Source: Streptomyces lomondensis
Lineage (GTDB): Bacteria; Actinomycetota; Actinomycetes; Streptomycetales; Streptomycetaceae
Assembly (NCBI RefSeq): GCF_014651035.1
Contig: NZ_BMWC01000002.1
Location: 186,001 to 250,000, forward strand
Length of the DNA stretch: 64,000 nucleotides
Reading direction: 5' to 3'
Made by a program: the position numbers and the translations under genes. Shown here piece by piece: positions 56,409 to 64,000 of this stretch (position 1 is the stretch's first letter; the number at the start of each line of letters is the position of its first letter). The notes under the pieces are model-generated. The model made no database searches and was not told the DNA's origin. It saw nothing but the letters and a program-made list of their open reading frames with translations.

Positions 56409-57094
56409 CGTTTCCCGCTGGTTCGCTGCTCACCGCCCGGGACCTGCGCAAGGCGTACGGGCCGACCACCGCGCTCGACGGCGCCGAGTTCTCCATCCAC
56501 CCGGGTGAGGTCGTCGCCGTGATGGGCCCCTCCGGGTCGGGCAAGTCGACGCTGCTGCACTGCCTCGCCGGGATCATCACGCCCGACTCGGGCTCGATCA
56601 CGTACGACGGGCGGGAGGTGACCTCGATGAGCGACGCCGCGCGCAGCGCGCTGCGGCGCTCCGAGTTCGGGTTCGTCTTCCAGTTCGGGCAGCTCGTGCC
56701 GGAACTCACCTGCGTGGAGAACGTCGCGCTCCCGCTGCGGCTGAGCGGATCGTCCCGCAAGGAGGCCGAGCGGACCGCCCTGGCGTGGATGGAGCGGCTG
56801 GAGGTCGACGAGCTGCGCGGGAAGCGGCCCGGGGAGGTGTCCGGCGGTCAGGGGCAGCGGGTCGCCGTCGCGCGGGCGCTGGTCACCAACCCGCGTGTGG
56901 TGTTCGCCGACGAGCCGACCGGCGCGCTCGACTCGCTCAACGGCGAGCGCGTGATGGAGCTGCTCACGGACGCCGCCCGGTCCGCCAACGCCGCCGTGGT
57001 GCTCGTCACGCACGAGGCCCGGGTGGCCGCCTACTCCGACCGCGAGATCGTCGTACGGGACGGGAAGTCCCGGGACATGGAGCGCGTCGTATGA
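56405..57094 (+). CDS. ABC transporter ATP-binding protein (LolD/MacB type)
   Basis: 229 residues. Walker A GPSGSGKST, signature SGGQGQRVAVARAL, Walker B VVFADEPTG and the H-loop VTHEARVAAYSD are complete. It powers the FtsX-like permease encoded next. GTG 56405 overlaps the padR stop, and the stop overlaps the permease ATG (ATGA), so the three form one coupled operon. Confidence 0.95.
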   Translation: MTFPAGSLLTARDLRKAYGPTTALDGAEFSIHPGEVVAVMGPSGSGKSTLLHCLAGIITPDSGSITYDGREVTSMSDAARSALRRSEFGFVFQFGQLVPELTCVENVALPLRLSGSSRKEAERTALAWMERLEVDELRGKRPGEVSGGQGQRVAVARALVTNPRVVFADEPTGALDSLNGERVMELLTDAARSANAAVVLVTHEARVAAYSDREIVVRDGKSRDMERVV

Positions 57095-59427
57095 GTGCCC
57101 GGCAGTGGCGCAGGGATCTGGCGATGGGAACGCGGTTCGCCTTCGCGGGCGGGCGCGAGGGATGGATCCGGGCGCTGCTCACGGCCGTCGGCGTGGGGCT
57201 CGGGGTGGTGCTGCTGCTGCTCACCACCGCCATCCCGAACGCGCTGGCGGAACGGCACCGGCGCGAGCAGGCGCGCAGCGACCACACCTTCAGCCAGCAG
57301 AAGATACCGAAGGCCGACGACACCCTGATCGTCCTGGACGCCGACACCGCCTTCCGCGACCGGGACATCCGCGGGCGCCTGTTGGAGGCGGAGGGCCCGA
57401 AGGCTCCGCTGCCGCCGGGGGTCTCGGCGTTCCCGGGGCCCGGCGAGATGGTCGTCTCCCCCGCCCTGAAGGAACTGCTCGCCTCCGACGACAGCAGGCT
57501 GCTGCGCGAGCGGCTGCCTTACCGGGTCACGGGCACCGTCGGCGAGCAGGGGCTCGTCGGCTCCCAGGAACTCGCCTACTTCGCGGGCGGCAAGGGGCTC
57601 GCCGACCGGCTGGATTCCGCTTCCGGGGCGCGCATCGACAGCTTCGGCAACCCAGACCTGGGGAGGTCCGACCCCTGGGACCCGGTGCTGCTCCTGCTGG
57701 TCCTGGTCGTCTTCGTGGTGCTGCTGATGCCGGTCGCCGTGTTCATCGCCGCGGCCGTGCGGTTCGGCGGCGAGCGGCGCGACCGCAGGCTCGCGGCGCT
57801 GCGGCTGGTCGGCTCCGACAGCCGGATGACCCGGCGGATCGCCGCCGGCGAGGCGCTGGCCGGCTCCGTCCTGGGGCTGGTCCTCGGCACCGGGTTCTTC
57901 CTGCTCGGACGTCAGCTGGCGGCCTCCTTCGAGGTGTTCCGCGTCAGCGTGTTCCCGAGCTACCTGAACCCCTCTCCCCTGCTGGCCGCCCTGGTCGCGG
58001 TGGCGGTGCCGACGGCCGCGGTGCTGGTGACGCTCCTCGCCCTGCGCGGGGTGGTCATCGAGCCGCTCGGCGTGGTGCGCACGGCCAAGCCCGCGCGGCG
58101 CCGGCTGTGGTGGCGGCTGCTGCTGCCGCTGGGCGGCCTCGCGCTGCTGTTCCCGATGGTCGGGCAGGGCAACGACGACGGGACCTTCAACCAGTACCTC
58201 GTCGTCGGCGGTGTCATGCTCCTGCTCGTCGGCGTCACGGCGCTGCTGCCCTGGGTCGTGGAGGCCGTCGTGTCCCGGCTCGGCTCCGGCGGGATCGCCT
58301 GGCAACTTGCCGTGCGCAGACTCCAGTTGAGCAGCGGTGCGGCGGCCCGCATGGTCAACGGCATCGCGGTGGCGGTGGCCGGGGCGATCGCGCTCCAGAT
58401 GCTGTTCGCCGGGGTGGAGGACGACTACACCGCGGCCTCGCCGTACGACGTCTCCCGGGCGCAGATGAGCGTGGACGTGGCGGACGGCGCCGACACCGCG
58501 TCCACCGTCGCGGAGTACCGCGACACCGAGGGCGTGCGCGAGGCCACCGCGTTGTCCGACGTCCACCTCGGCGACCGGCGCGGCGAGGCGGACACGTACG
58601 TCCAGATCACCGTGGCCGACTGCGCGTCGCTGGGCGAGGTGGCCACGCTGCGGTCCTGCCGCGACGGGGACGTCTTCGCCGTCCGGGGCTCGCAGTACGA
58701 GAGCGAGACCGCCCATCTGGCCAAGCCCGGCACGACCCTGTGGGCCGACCCGGACGGCCACCCGGGCTCCGGCGGCCGGTGGGTCTCCTGGACGGTGCCG
58801 CAGGACGTCCGGCAGGCCCGGTCCCGCGAGGACCCCACCGGGTACGAGCGCGGCGGCCTCCTGATCACCCCCGGCGCACTGCCGGAGAAGCTCGGGGCGT
58901 TCACCGCCACGCGGCTCTTCCTGAGCCTGGACCCCTCCGTGCCGGACGCGCACGAGTACGTGCGCAACACGGCCGCCCGGCTGGACCCGACGTCCCAGCC
59001 GATGACCTGGCAAGTCAGCGAGCGCAACGACCGCTACGACACCATCCGCACGGGCCTGTCCGTCGGTGCCGCGTGCGTGCTGGCGCTGATCGGGGCGAGC
59101 CTGCTGGTCTCGCAGTTGGAGCAGCTGCGCGAGCGCCGCAAGCTGCTGTCGTCGCTGGTCGCCTTCGGCACCCGGCGCCGCACCCTCAGCCTGTCGGTGC
59201 TGTGGCAGACGGCGATCCCGATCGGGCTGGGCCTGCTGCTCGCCGCGGCGGTGGGCATGACCCTGGGCGCGGTCCTGCTGCGGATGGCGAACACGTCCGT
59301 CCGGGTCGTCTGGCCGAGCGTGCTGTCGATGACCGGCATCGGCGCGGGGGTCGTCCTGGCGGTGACCCTCCTGAGCCTGCCACCGCTACTGAAGATGGCA
59401 CGACCGGACGGCCTACGGACCGAGTAG
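57091..59427 (+). CDS. FtsX-like ABC transporter permease
   Basis: 778 residues. Transmembrane helix near 25-47, three more in 190-330, two to four in 345-430 and a final set in 640-770 give the duplicated FtsX pattern with a large extracellular part (about 440-640). With the preceding ATPase it forms a MacB-type exporter, probably for peptides, lipids or an antibiotic stress response. Downstream is the tandem repeat array. Confidence 0.93.
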   Translation: MSARQWRRDLAMGTRFAFAGGREGWIRALLTAVGVGLGVVLLLLTTAIPNALAERHRREQARSDHTFSQQKIPKADDTLIVLDADTAFRDRDIRGRLLEAEGPKAPLPPGVSAFPGPGEMVVSPALKELLASDDSRLLRERLPYRVTGTVGEQGLVGSQELAYFAGGKGLADRLDSASGARIDSFGNPDLGRSDPWDPVLLLLVLVVFVVLLMPVAVFIAAAVRFGGERRDRRLAALRLVGSDSRMTRRIAAGEALAGSVLGLVLGTGFFLLGRQLAASFEVFRVSVFPSYLNPSPLLAALVAVAVPTAAVLVTLLALRGVVIEPLGVVRTAKPARRRLWWRLLLPLGGLALLFPMVGQGNDDGTFNQYLVVGGVMLLLVGVTALLPWVVEAVVSRLGSGGIAWQLAVRRLQLSSGAAARMVNGIAVAVAGAIALQMLFAGVEDDYTAASPYDVSRAQMSVDVADGADTASTVAEYRDTEGVREATALSDVHLGDRRGEADTYVQITVADCASLGEVATLRSCRDGDVFAVRGSQYESETAHLAKPGTTLWADPDGHPGSGGRWVSWTVPQDVRQARSREDPTGYERGGLLITPGALPEKLGAFTATRLFLSLDPSVPDAHEYVRNTAARLDPTSQPMTWQVSERNDRYDTIRTGLSVGAACVLALIGASLLVSQLEQLRERRKLLSSLVAFGTRRRTLSLSVLWQTAIPIGLGLLLAAAVGMTLGAVLLRMANTSVRVVWPSVLSMTGIGAGVVLAVTLLSLPPLLKMARPDGLRTE

Positions 59428-60243
59428 GACGACGGCCCGGCCAGGACTGCGATGGGGGCTTGGGCCAGGACCCGTACGACCTGCGTCCGCGTGGGCCCCG
59501 GCCAGGACCACGTCAGGGACCTGGGCCAGGACCCGTACGGGCAAGCGACCGCGTGGGCCCGGGTCAGGGCTCCGTCAGGGACCTGGGTCAAGACCCGTAC
59601 GGGCCTGCGACCGTGTAGGCCCCGGTCAGGGACTCCGTCAGGGACCTGGGTCAGGACCCATACGGGCACCGGCCGCGTGGGCCTCCGGGATTGGCCGCGT
59701 CAGGTGTCCTGGTCCAGGACCGGTACGGCCTGCGGCCGCGTGAGCCCCTGGTCGGACCGCGTCAGGGACCTGGGGGCCAGGACCCGTATGGCCTGCCTCC
59801 GCGTGGGCCCCGGTCAGGGCCCTGTCAGGCGCCTGGCCCGAGACCCGTACGGGCAACGCCGCGTGAACGGGGCCCGTCGGCGTCTCGGCCCAAGATCCAT
59901 ACAGGCTGCGGCCGCATGAGCGGGCCGCGTCAGGCGTCCCCGGTTCAGCCGGGCCCCGAAGCGGCTCGCCGCGTGCAGGCCGCGGCCGAGGCGGCGGCCG
60001 ACGCCTCCGGCGGGGACCTGCCGACCGGGTGGTGCAGGCGTCGGAGGCGACCCCGCTCCGACGTCCGCACCAGGCCCAAGACTCATGGGCCCCCGGCCAG
60101 GACCACGTCAGGGACCTGACCCAAGACCGTACGGGCCACGACAGCGCGGGCGGACCGCGCCAGACGCCCCGGTCCAAGACCCATACATGCCACGGCCGCG
60201 TGGCCGGACCGCGTCAGGCGTCCCGGTCCAGGACCCGTACGGG
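59428..60243. repeat. Degenerate tandem array, about 12 units of 52-63 bp, starting in the oxyR tail
   Basis: The palindrome CCCGTACGGG or a close variant recurs at about 59471, 59532, 59594, 59657, 59720, 59783, 59844 and 59896, then less regularly near 60081, 60126, 60179 and 60234. The inter-copy blocks contain GTCAGGGACCTGGGTC and CCGCGTGGGCCCCGGTC. A different 130-base block (about 59942-60070) interrupts it. The last copy lies inside the final codons of oxyR (encoding VRVLDRDA), so the array appears to have grown from the 3' end of that gene. It fills the whole gap between the permease and oxyR, and no gene in it is supported. Confidence 0.85.
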
Positions 60244-61164
60244 CAGGGGGCGGAGTGCCTGGCGCAGGGCCGTTGCGAGTTCCTCGTACTCGGCGCCGCG
60301 TGCGGCCCCCGCCCGCATCGCCAGGGCGATGCGGCGGGTGGGGGCCGGGTCGGCGAAGTACCCGGTGAGGAGCTGGTTGCTGCGGGAGGTCTCGACCTTG
60401 ACGGCGGTGCGCGGCAGCAGCGTGACGCCGAGGCCGCCCGCGACGAGCTGCACCAGCGTGGACAGCCCGGCGGCGGTCGTGGTGACCGGCACGTCGTCGC
60501 GGCCGGCCTCCCGGCAGATGTCGAGGGCCTGGTCGCGCAGGCAGTGCCCCTCGTCCAGCAGCAGCAGGTTCAGCTCGCGCAGCGCCTCGCGCGGAATGCC
60601 CTCGCGGCCGCCGAGCCAGTGGTCGAGCGGCGTGACGAGCACGAAGTCCTCGTCGAACAGCGGCAGTTCGGCCACGCCCGGCACACCCAGCGGCACGGCG
60701 AGCAGCAGCAGGTCGAGCCGCCCGCCGGCCAGGCCGTCGAGCAGGTTGGCGGTCTGCTCCTCGTGCACCTGGAGGTCGAGGTGCGGATACCGGTCGTGCA
60801 CGAGCCGCAGCACGGTGGGCAGCAGATAGGGCGCCACGGTCGGAATGACCCCCAGCCGCAGCACCCCCGTGAACGGGGCCCGGACCGCCTCGGCCTCCTC
60901 CATGAGCGCACCCACCTCGGCCAGCACCGCCTTGGCCCGTACGGCGATCCGCTCACCCTCGGGCGAGAGCAGCACCTTGCGCGTCGTACGCTCCAGGAGC
61001 GTCACTCCGAGTGTCTCCTCCAGCGCCGAGACGGCACCCGAGAGGGCGGGCTGGCTCATGCCGATCGCCCCCGCGGCGTCCCGGAAATGCAGGTGCTCGG
61101 CGACGGCCGCGAAGGCCCGCAGCTGGGCGAGGCTGGGCTGCCTGCGCTTACTACCCACAGTCAC
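60214..61164 (-). CDS. oxyR: Hydrogen-peroxide-sensing LysR regulator OxyR
   Basis: 316 residues. N-terminal LysR helix-turn-helix (about 10-68), C-terminal sensor with the redox pair Cys208 and Cys217 in DEGHCLRDQALDIC, the same nine-residue spacing as in E. coli OxyR. Oxidation to a disulfide activates ahpCD and its own promoter. GTG 61164 follows GGAGGTAG. The last ten residues (LPVRVLDRDA) lie within the first unit of the tandem array. Confidence 0.95.
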   Translation of the reverse strand: MTVGSKRRQPSLAQLRAFAAVAEHLHFRDAAGAIGMSQPALSGAVSALEETLGVTLLERTTRKVLLSPEGERIAVRAKAVLAEVGALMEEAEAVRAPFTGVLRLGVIPTVAPYLLPTVLRLVHDRYPHLDLQVHEEQTANLLDGLAGGRLDLLLLAVPLGVPGVAELPLFDEDFVLVTPLDHWLGGREGIPREALRELNLLLLDEGHCLRDQALDICREAGRDDVPVTTTAAGLSTLVQLVAGGLGVTLLPRTAVKVETSRSNQLLTGYFADPAPTRRIALAMRAGAARGAEYEELATALRQALRPLPVRVLDRDA

Positions 61165-61297
61165 TGATAACTACCTCCGATCAACTCGACCGAGTGTAGC
61201 TATTTCCGTAATCAATCGAGCCTGTGCCAACATCAACACCGTCCAACCCATGGGAAACGCCCGCAATCCGGGTATTTCTTCGCTGCAAGGAGAGCGT
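61165..61297. promoter_or_regulatory. Divergent oxyR-ahpC control region
   Basis: These 133 bases hold both promoters. Candidate OxyR half-sites GATAA (61166-61170) and GCTAT (61199-61203) sit near the middle at a spacing compatible with a tetramer site. The exact operator is not clear by eye. Confidence 0.45.
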
Positions 61298-61852
61298 GTG
61301 CTCACTGTCGGTGACAAGTTCCCCGAGTTCGAACTGACCGCCTGCGTCTCGCTGGAAAAGGGCAAGGAGTTCGAGAAGATCAACCACAAGACCTACGAGG
61401 GTAAGTGGAAGGTGATCTTCGCCTGGCCCAAGGACTTCACCTTCGTGTGCCCGACCGAGATCGCCGCCTTCGGCAAGCTGAACGAGGAGTTCGCCGACCG
61501 CGACGCCCAGGTCCTCGGCTTCTCCGGCGACTCCGAGTTCGTCCACCACGCCTGGCGCAAGGACCACGACGACCTGCGCGACCTGCCCTTCCCGATGATG
61601 GCCGACTCCAAGCACGAGCTGATGCGCGAGCTGGGCATCGAGGACGAGGACGGCTTCGCCAAGCGCGCGGTCTTCATCGTGGACCAGAACAACGAGATCC
61701 AGTTCTCGATGGTGACCGCGGGTTCGGTCGGCCGTAACCCGAAGGAGGTCCTGCGGGTCCTGGACGCGCTCCAGACGGACGAGCTGTGCCCCTGCAACTG
61801 GTCGAAGGGCGACGAGACCCTGGACCCGGTCGCGCTGCTCTCCGGAGAGTGA
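61298..61852 (+). CDS. ahpC: Alkyl hydroperoxide reductase AhpC (2-Cys peroxiredoxin)
   Basis: 184 residues. Peroxidatic Cys51 in FVCPTE and resolving cysteines in ELCPCNW near the C-terminus. It reduces H2O2, organic peroxides and peroxynitrite, with electrons from AhpD. GTG 61298 follows AAGGAG. It is divergent from oxyR and followed by ahpD after six bases. Confidence 0.97.
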   Translation: MLTVGDKFPEFELTACVSLEKGKEFEKINHKTYEGKWKVIFAWPKDFTFVCPTEIAAFGKLNEEFADRDAQVLGFSGDSEFVHHAWRKDHDDLRDLPFPMMADSKHELMRELGIEDEDGFAKRAVFIVDQNNEIQFSMVTAGSVGRNPKEVLRVLDALQTDELCPCNWSKGDETLDPVALLSGE

Positions 61853-61858
61853 TCTGAC

Positions 61859-62392
61859 ATGTCCCTCGACGCGCTCAAGTCCGCGATACCGGACTACGCC
61901 AAGGACCTGAAGCTCAATCTGGGCTCGGTCATCGGCAACTCGGACCTGCCGGCCCAGCAGCTGTGGGGCACGGTCCTGGCGACGGCGATCGCCTCGCGCT
62001 CCCCGATCGTGCTGCGCGAGCTGGAGCCGGAGGCGAAGGCGAACCTGTCGCCGGAGGCGTACACGGCCGCCAAGTCCGCCGCCGCGGTGATGGCGATGAA
62101 CAACGTCTTCTACCGCACGCGCCACCTGCTGTCGGACCACGAGTACGGCACCCTGCGCGCGGGCCTGCGGATGAACGTCATCGGCAACCCGGGCGTCGAC
62201 AAGGTCGACTTCGAGCTGTGGTCCTTCGCGGTCTCCGCGATCAACGGCTGCGGCATGTGCCTCGACTCCCACGAGCAGGTCCTGCGCAAGGCCGGCCTCG
62301 ACCGCGAGGTCATCCAGGAGGCGTTCAAGATCGCGTCCGTGATCCAGGCGGTCGGCGTGACGCTGGACGCCGAGGCGGTCCTGTCCGAGTAA
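61859..62392 (+). CDS. ahpD: Alkylhydroperoxidase AhpD
   Basis: 177 residues. The redox motif CGMC (Cys131, Cys134) with His138 is intact. It transfers electrons from lipoylated dihydrolipoamide-type donors to AhpC and has weak peroxidase activity of its own. It forms an operon with ahpC. Confidence 0.97.
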   Translation: MSLDALKSAIPDYAKDLKLNLGSVIGNSDLPAQQLWGTVLATAIASRSPIVLRELEPEAKANLSPEAYTAAKSAAAVMAMNNVFYRTRHLLSDHEYGTLRAGLRMNVIGNPGVDKVDFELWSFAVSAINGCGMCLDSHEQVLRKAGLDREVIQEAFKIASVIQAVGVTLDAEAVLSE

Positions 62393-62414
62393 CCCTCGAC
62401 ACCGGCCTCACCGA

Positions 62415-62452
62415 GCAGGGCCCCGTCCACCAACAGGTGGGCGGGGCCCTGC
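62415..62452 (+). terminator. Hairpin terminator after ahpD
   Basis: A 17-bp inverted repeat with one G-T wobble (left arm GCAGGGCCCCGTCCACC, loop AACA) lies 23 bases past the ahpD stop. It also faces the convergent AI-2E permease gene. Confidence 0.85.
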
Positions 62453-62471
62453 TGTTCGCCTTTTCTCCCAC

Positions 62472-63779
62472 CTACTCCGAGGGCACTTCCGCAGCAGGCT
62501 CCCCACTCACCGCCGTAACCCCCCGCGGCCGCACCGCATGGCGATACGCGGACTGCCGCGAATACGCCCGCAGATACCCGGCCACCGTGTTCGTCACAGC
62601 CACCAGCGGCACGGCGACCACCGCGCCCCCGATCCCGGCCACCATTCCCCCGCAGGCCACGGACAGCACCACCGCCAGCGGATGCACCCGCACGGCCCGC
62701 CCCAGAATGAACGGCTGGAGGATGTGCCCCTCGATCTGCTGCACCGCCAGCACGACCACCAGCGTCATGACAGCCGTGAACACCCCCTGGGTGACAAGCG
62801 CGACGACCACCGCCAGCGCCCCGGACACCACCGCACCCACCAGCGGGATGAACGCGCCCAGGAAGATGAACACCGCCAGCGGCACGGCCATCGGCACATC
62901 GAGGAAGTAGATCCCGAGCCCGATGAAGATCGCGTCGATCAGCGCGACGATCACCGTGCCCCGCACATACGCCGTCAGCGTCCGCCACGCCGCCGGCCCG
63001 GCCCCCGCCACCCCCGGCCGCGCCGCCGCCGGCACCAGCTTCAGCGTCCACTGCCAGATCCGCTTGCCGTCGTAGAGCAGGAACAGCGTGCAGAACACGG
63101 CCAGCAGGATCCCGGTCAGGGCCTCCACGACGACCGTGACGCCCTCGAGCCCCGCCGAGGTGATCTGGTCGGTGTTCGCGCCGACCGCCTCGCGCAGGTT
63201 CTTGGCGATCTCGTTGATCTGCTTGTCCGTGACGTGGAACGGGCTGTTCAGCAGCCAGTTCCGCAACTCGTCGATGCCGTCCTGGATCTGGCCCGAGAGG
63301 TCGTCGATGTTCTCCATGACCTGCCAGGTCACGAACCAGCCGATCAGGCCCATCACGACGAACCCGAGGATCGCCGTCAGCACCGTGGCCGGCCCGCGCG
63401 GCACCCCGTGCCGCCGCAGCCGCGCCACGGTCGGCTGGAGCAGCGCCGTGATGAGCAGCGCGATGACGAACGAGAGCACCACCAGCTGGACGGCGCTGAT
63501 GACCCGCATCAGCACCCACAGCGTGCCCGCGAGGACCAGCAGCCGCCAGCCCGCCTCGGCCGCGACCCGCACCCCCCACGGCACGGCGAGCGCGGGATCG
63601 GGCCGCGCCGGGACGTCGGGCGCGTAGTCCGGGGGCGGCGGCACGTGCTCGTCGGACCGCGTCCTCGACTCGGTGTCGTCCCGCTCCCGTTCGGCCTCGG
63701 CGCGGCGTTCGTTCCACCGCTCGCTCATCTCGGTCAGTCCGGCACCGAGCCGGCCGAGCCACCCTGGCACTCGCGACAT
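62472..63779 (-). CDS. AI-2E family (PerM/TqsA-like) membrane permease
   Basis: 435 residues. A charged N-terminal tail with Arg/Glu-rich coiled stretch (about 15-45) precedes about eight transmembrane helices of the AI-2E transporter fold, including paired helices near 65-110, a central cytoplasmic part and the C-terminal GAFIPLVGAVVSGALAVVVAL and QQIEGHILQPFILGRAVRVHPLAV motifs. Substrates are unclear; the quorum-signal name need not apply. ATG 63779 follows AAAAGGACGG. Confidence 0.92.
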   Translation of the reverse strand: MSRVPGWLGRLGAGLTEMSERWNERRAEAERERDDTESRTRSDEHVPPPPDYAPDVPARPDPALAVPWGVRVAAEAGWRLLVLAGTLWVLMRVISAVQLVVLSFVIALLITALLQPTVARLRRHGVPRGPATVLTAILGFVVMGLIGWFVTWQVMENIDDLSGQIQDGIDELRNWLLNSPFHVTDKQINEIAKNLREAVGANTDQITSAGLEGVTVVVEALTGILLAVFCTLFLLYDGKRIWQWTLKLVPAAARPGVAGAGPAAWRTLTAYVRGTVIVALIDAIFIGLGIYFLDVPMAVPLAVFIFLGAFIPLVGAVVSGALAVVVALVTQGVFTAVMTLVVVLAVQQIEGHILQPFILGRAVRVHPLAVVLSVACGGMVAGIGGAVVAVPLVAVTNTVAGYLRAYSRQSAYRHAVRPRGVTAVSGEPAAEVPSE

Positions 63780-63848
63780 GATCCGTCCTTTTCCCCCGTC
63801 TCCGCGCACCACTTCCCCCGAAGTCGTCCGCGTCCGACCGTACATGGC

Positions 63849-63883
63849 GCGAGCCCCGCGCCGTGGAACGGTGCGGGGCTCGC
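63849..63883 (-). terminator. Hairpin terminator after the lytic-protein gene
   Basis: A perfect 11-bp inverted repeat (arm GCGAGCCCCGC) that can extend by a wobble pair and two more pairs lies 30 bases beyond the stop of the minus-strand gene at 63915. Confidence 0.85.
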
Positions 63884-63914
63884 GAAGGATGTGATCGGCC
63901 GTGGGCCGGTCGGC

Positions 63915-64000
63915 TCAGTACCAGTGGTTGGCCTGCCAGAAAGACCAGGCGTCACAGGGGCTGCCGTAGCGGTCGTTCATGTAGTTCAGGCCCCACTTGA
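63915..64000 (-). CDS. Secreted transglycosylase-like protein, C-terminal fragment (cut by window)
   Basis: Only the last 27 residues are in the window. They read KWGLNYMNDRYGSPCDAWSF and end NHWY, the typical C-terminus of Streptomyces SLT-type lytic transglycosylase/aggregation-promoting-factor-like secreted proteins. The start lies beyond the window, so signal peptide and other domains cannot be judged. Confidence 0.85.
   Translation of the reverse strand, partial: KWGLNYMNDRYGSPCDAWSFWQANHWY

Noticed and set aside
59638-60177. Open frames within the tandem array encoding Pro/Gly/Arg-rich proteins
   Set aside because: All frames are open because of high GC; the translations only mirror the repeat and lack a ribosome site and a start with family support.
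59428-60243. CRISPR-like array
   Set aside because: The parts between the recurring palindromes are themselves similar, not unique spacers, the units are degenerate and no cas gene is present.

Overview
This window is a segment of the chromosome of a high-GC actinomycete, almost certainly a Streptomyces. The composition, GC-biased third codon positions, frequent GTG starts, a WhiB-family regulator, several SpoIIE-type phosphatases and anti-sigma-like ATPases, a polyphosphate glucokinase and rare TTA codons all point that way. No rRNA, tRNA, IS element, prophage or CRISPR array was seen.

Layout. (1) 1-15.5 kb is a mixed core and accessory flank. It holds the end of a succinate dehydrogenase operon (sdhA, sdhB), a kinase-like phosphotransferase coupled to a GH18-like membrane-anchored protein, an I36-type inhibitor, an ArsR-like regulator, a PAS/GAF/PP2C/ATPase signalling protein, a small anti-sigma-like ATPase, a Nudix hydrolase, a SPOR-domain mini-protein, a GntR/UTRA regulator, a DUF4190/septum-formation protein, a serpin, a subtilase with a P-domain and a VOC protein. 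(2) 16.4-36.0 kb is a compact aromatic (type II) polyketide biosynthetic gene cluster. A MarR regulator and a cation/proton antiporter stand at its left edge. A minus-strand operon then runs from about 32.8 to 18.8 kb: malonyltransferase, FAD halogenase, amidohydrolase, Dabb-type cyclase, SDR, O-methyltransferase, KS-alpha, KS-beta/CLF, ACP, aromatase, HxGTHxD cyclase, a DinB-BioA fusion aminotransferase, a CrtI-like FAD enzyme and a second methyltransferase. Divergent from it on the plus strand are a P450 and an MFS exporter. (3) 36.1-64 kb is conserved core: ychF, a DUF6542 protein, ppgK, ispH, xseAB, a nitroreductase, DUF4245, glpX, a WhiB protein (wblI-like), a DUF1707 protein, class I and class II fumarases, DUF402, a second SpoIIE-type phosphatase, a class A penicillin-binding protein, an SPFH protein with an RHH mini-protein, a PadR-ABC-permease operon, oxyR-ahpC-ahpD, an AI-2E-family permease and the start of a secreted lytic protein.

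How the genes work together. The minimal PKS (KS-alpha/CLF/ACP) has its own malonyltransferase. The poly-beta-ketone should be folded by an SRPBCC aromatase, a Dabb-type cyclase and an HxGTHxD cyclase, then decorated by two methyltransferases, an SDR, an FAD halogenase, a CrtI-like oxidoreductase, a P450 and, unusually, a biotin-type (BioA) aminotransferase fused to a mycothiol-enzyme-like DinB domain. The likely product is therefore a halogenated, methylated and probably aminated aromatic polyketide; I cannot name a matching compound. ATGA/GTGA overlaps couple many of the genes. Seven TTA codons in five cluster genes suggest bldA control, and two divergent promoters near 32.8 and 33.15 kb carry inverted repeats that may be regulator sites.

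From memory, the flanking genes match the region that in S. coelicolor brackets the actinorhodin cluster, so this looks like a different type II PKS at the same chromosomal address. Other notable items are a degenerate 52-63 bp tandem array that starts in the last codons of oxyR and fills the 786-bp gap to the next gene, a triple GTATAC-type operator before padR, and a perfect 14-bp palindrome before the SPFH gene.
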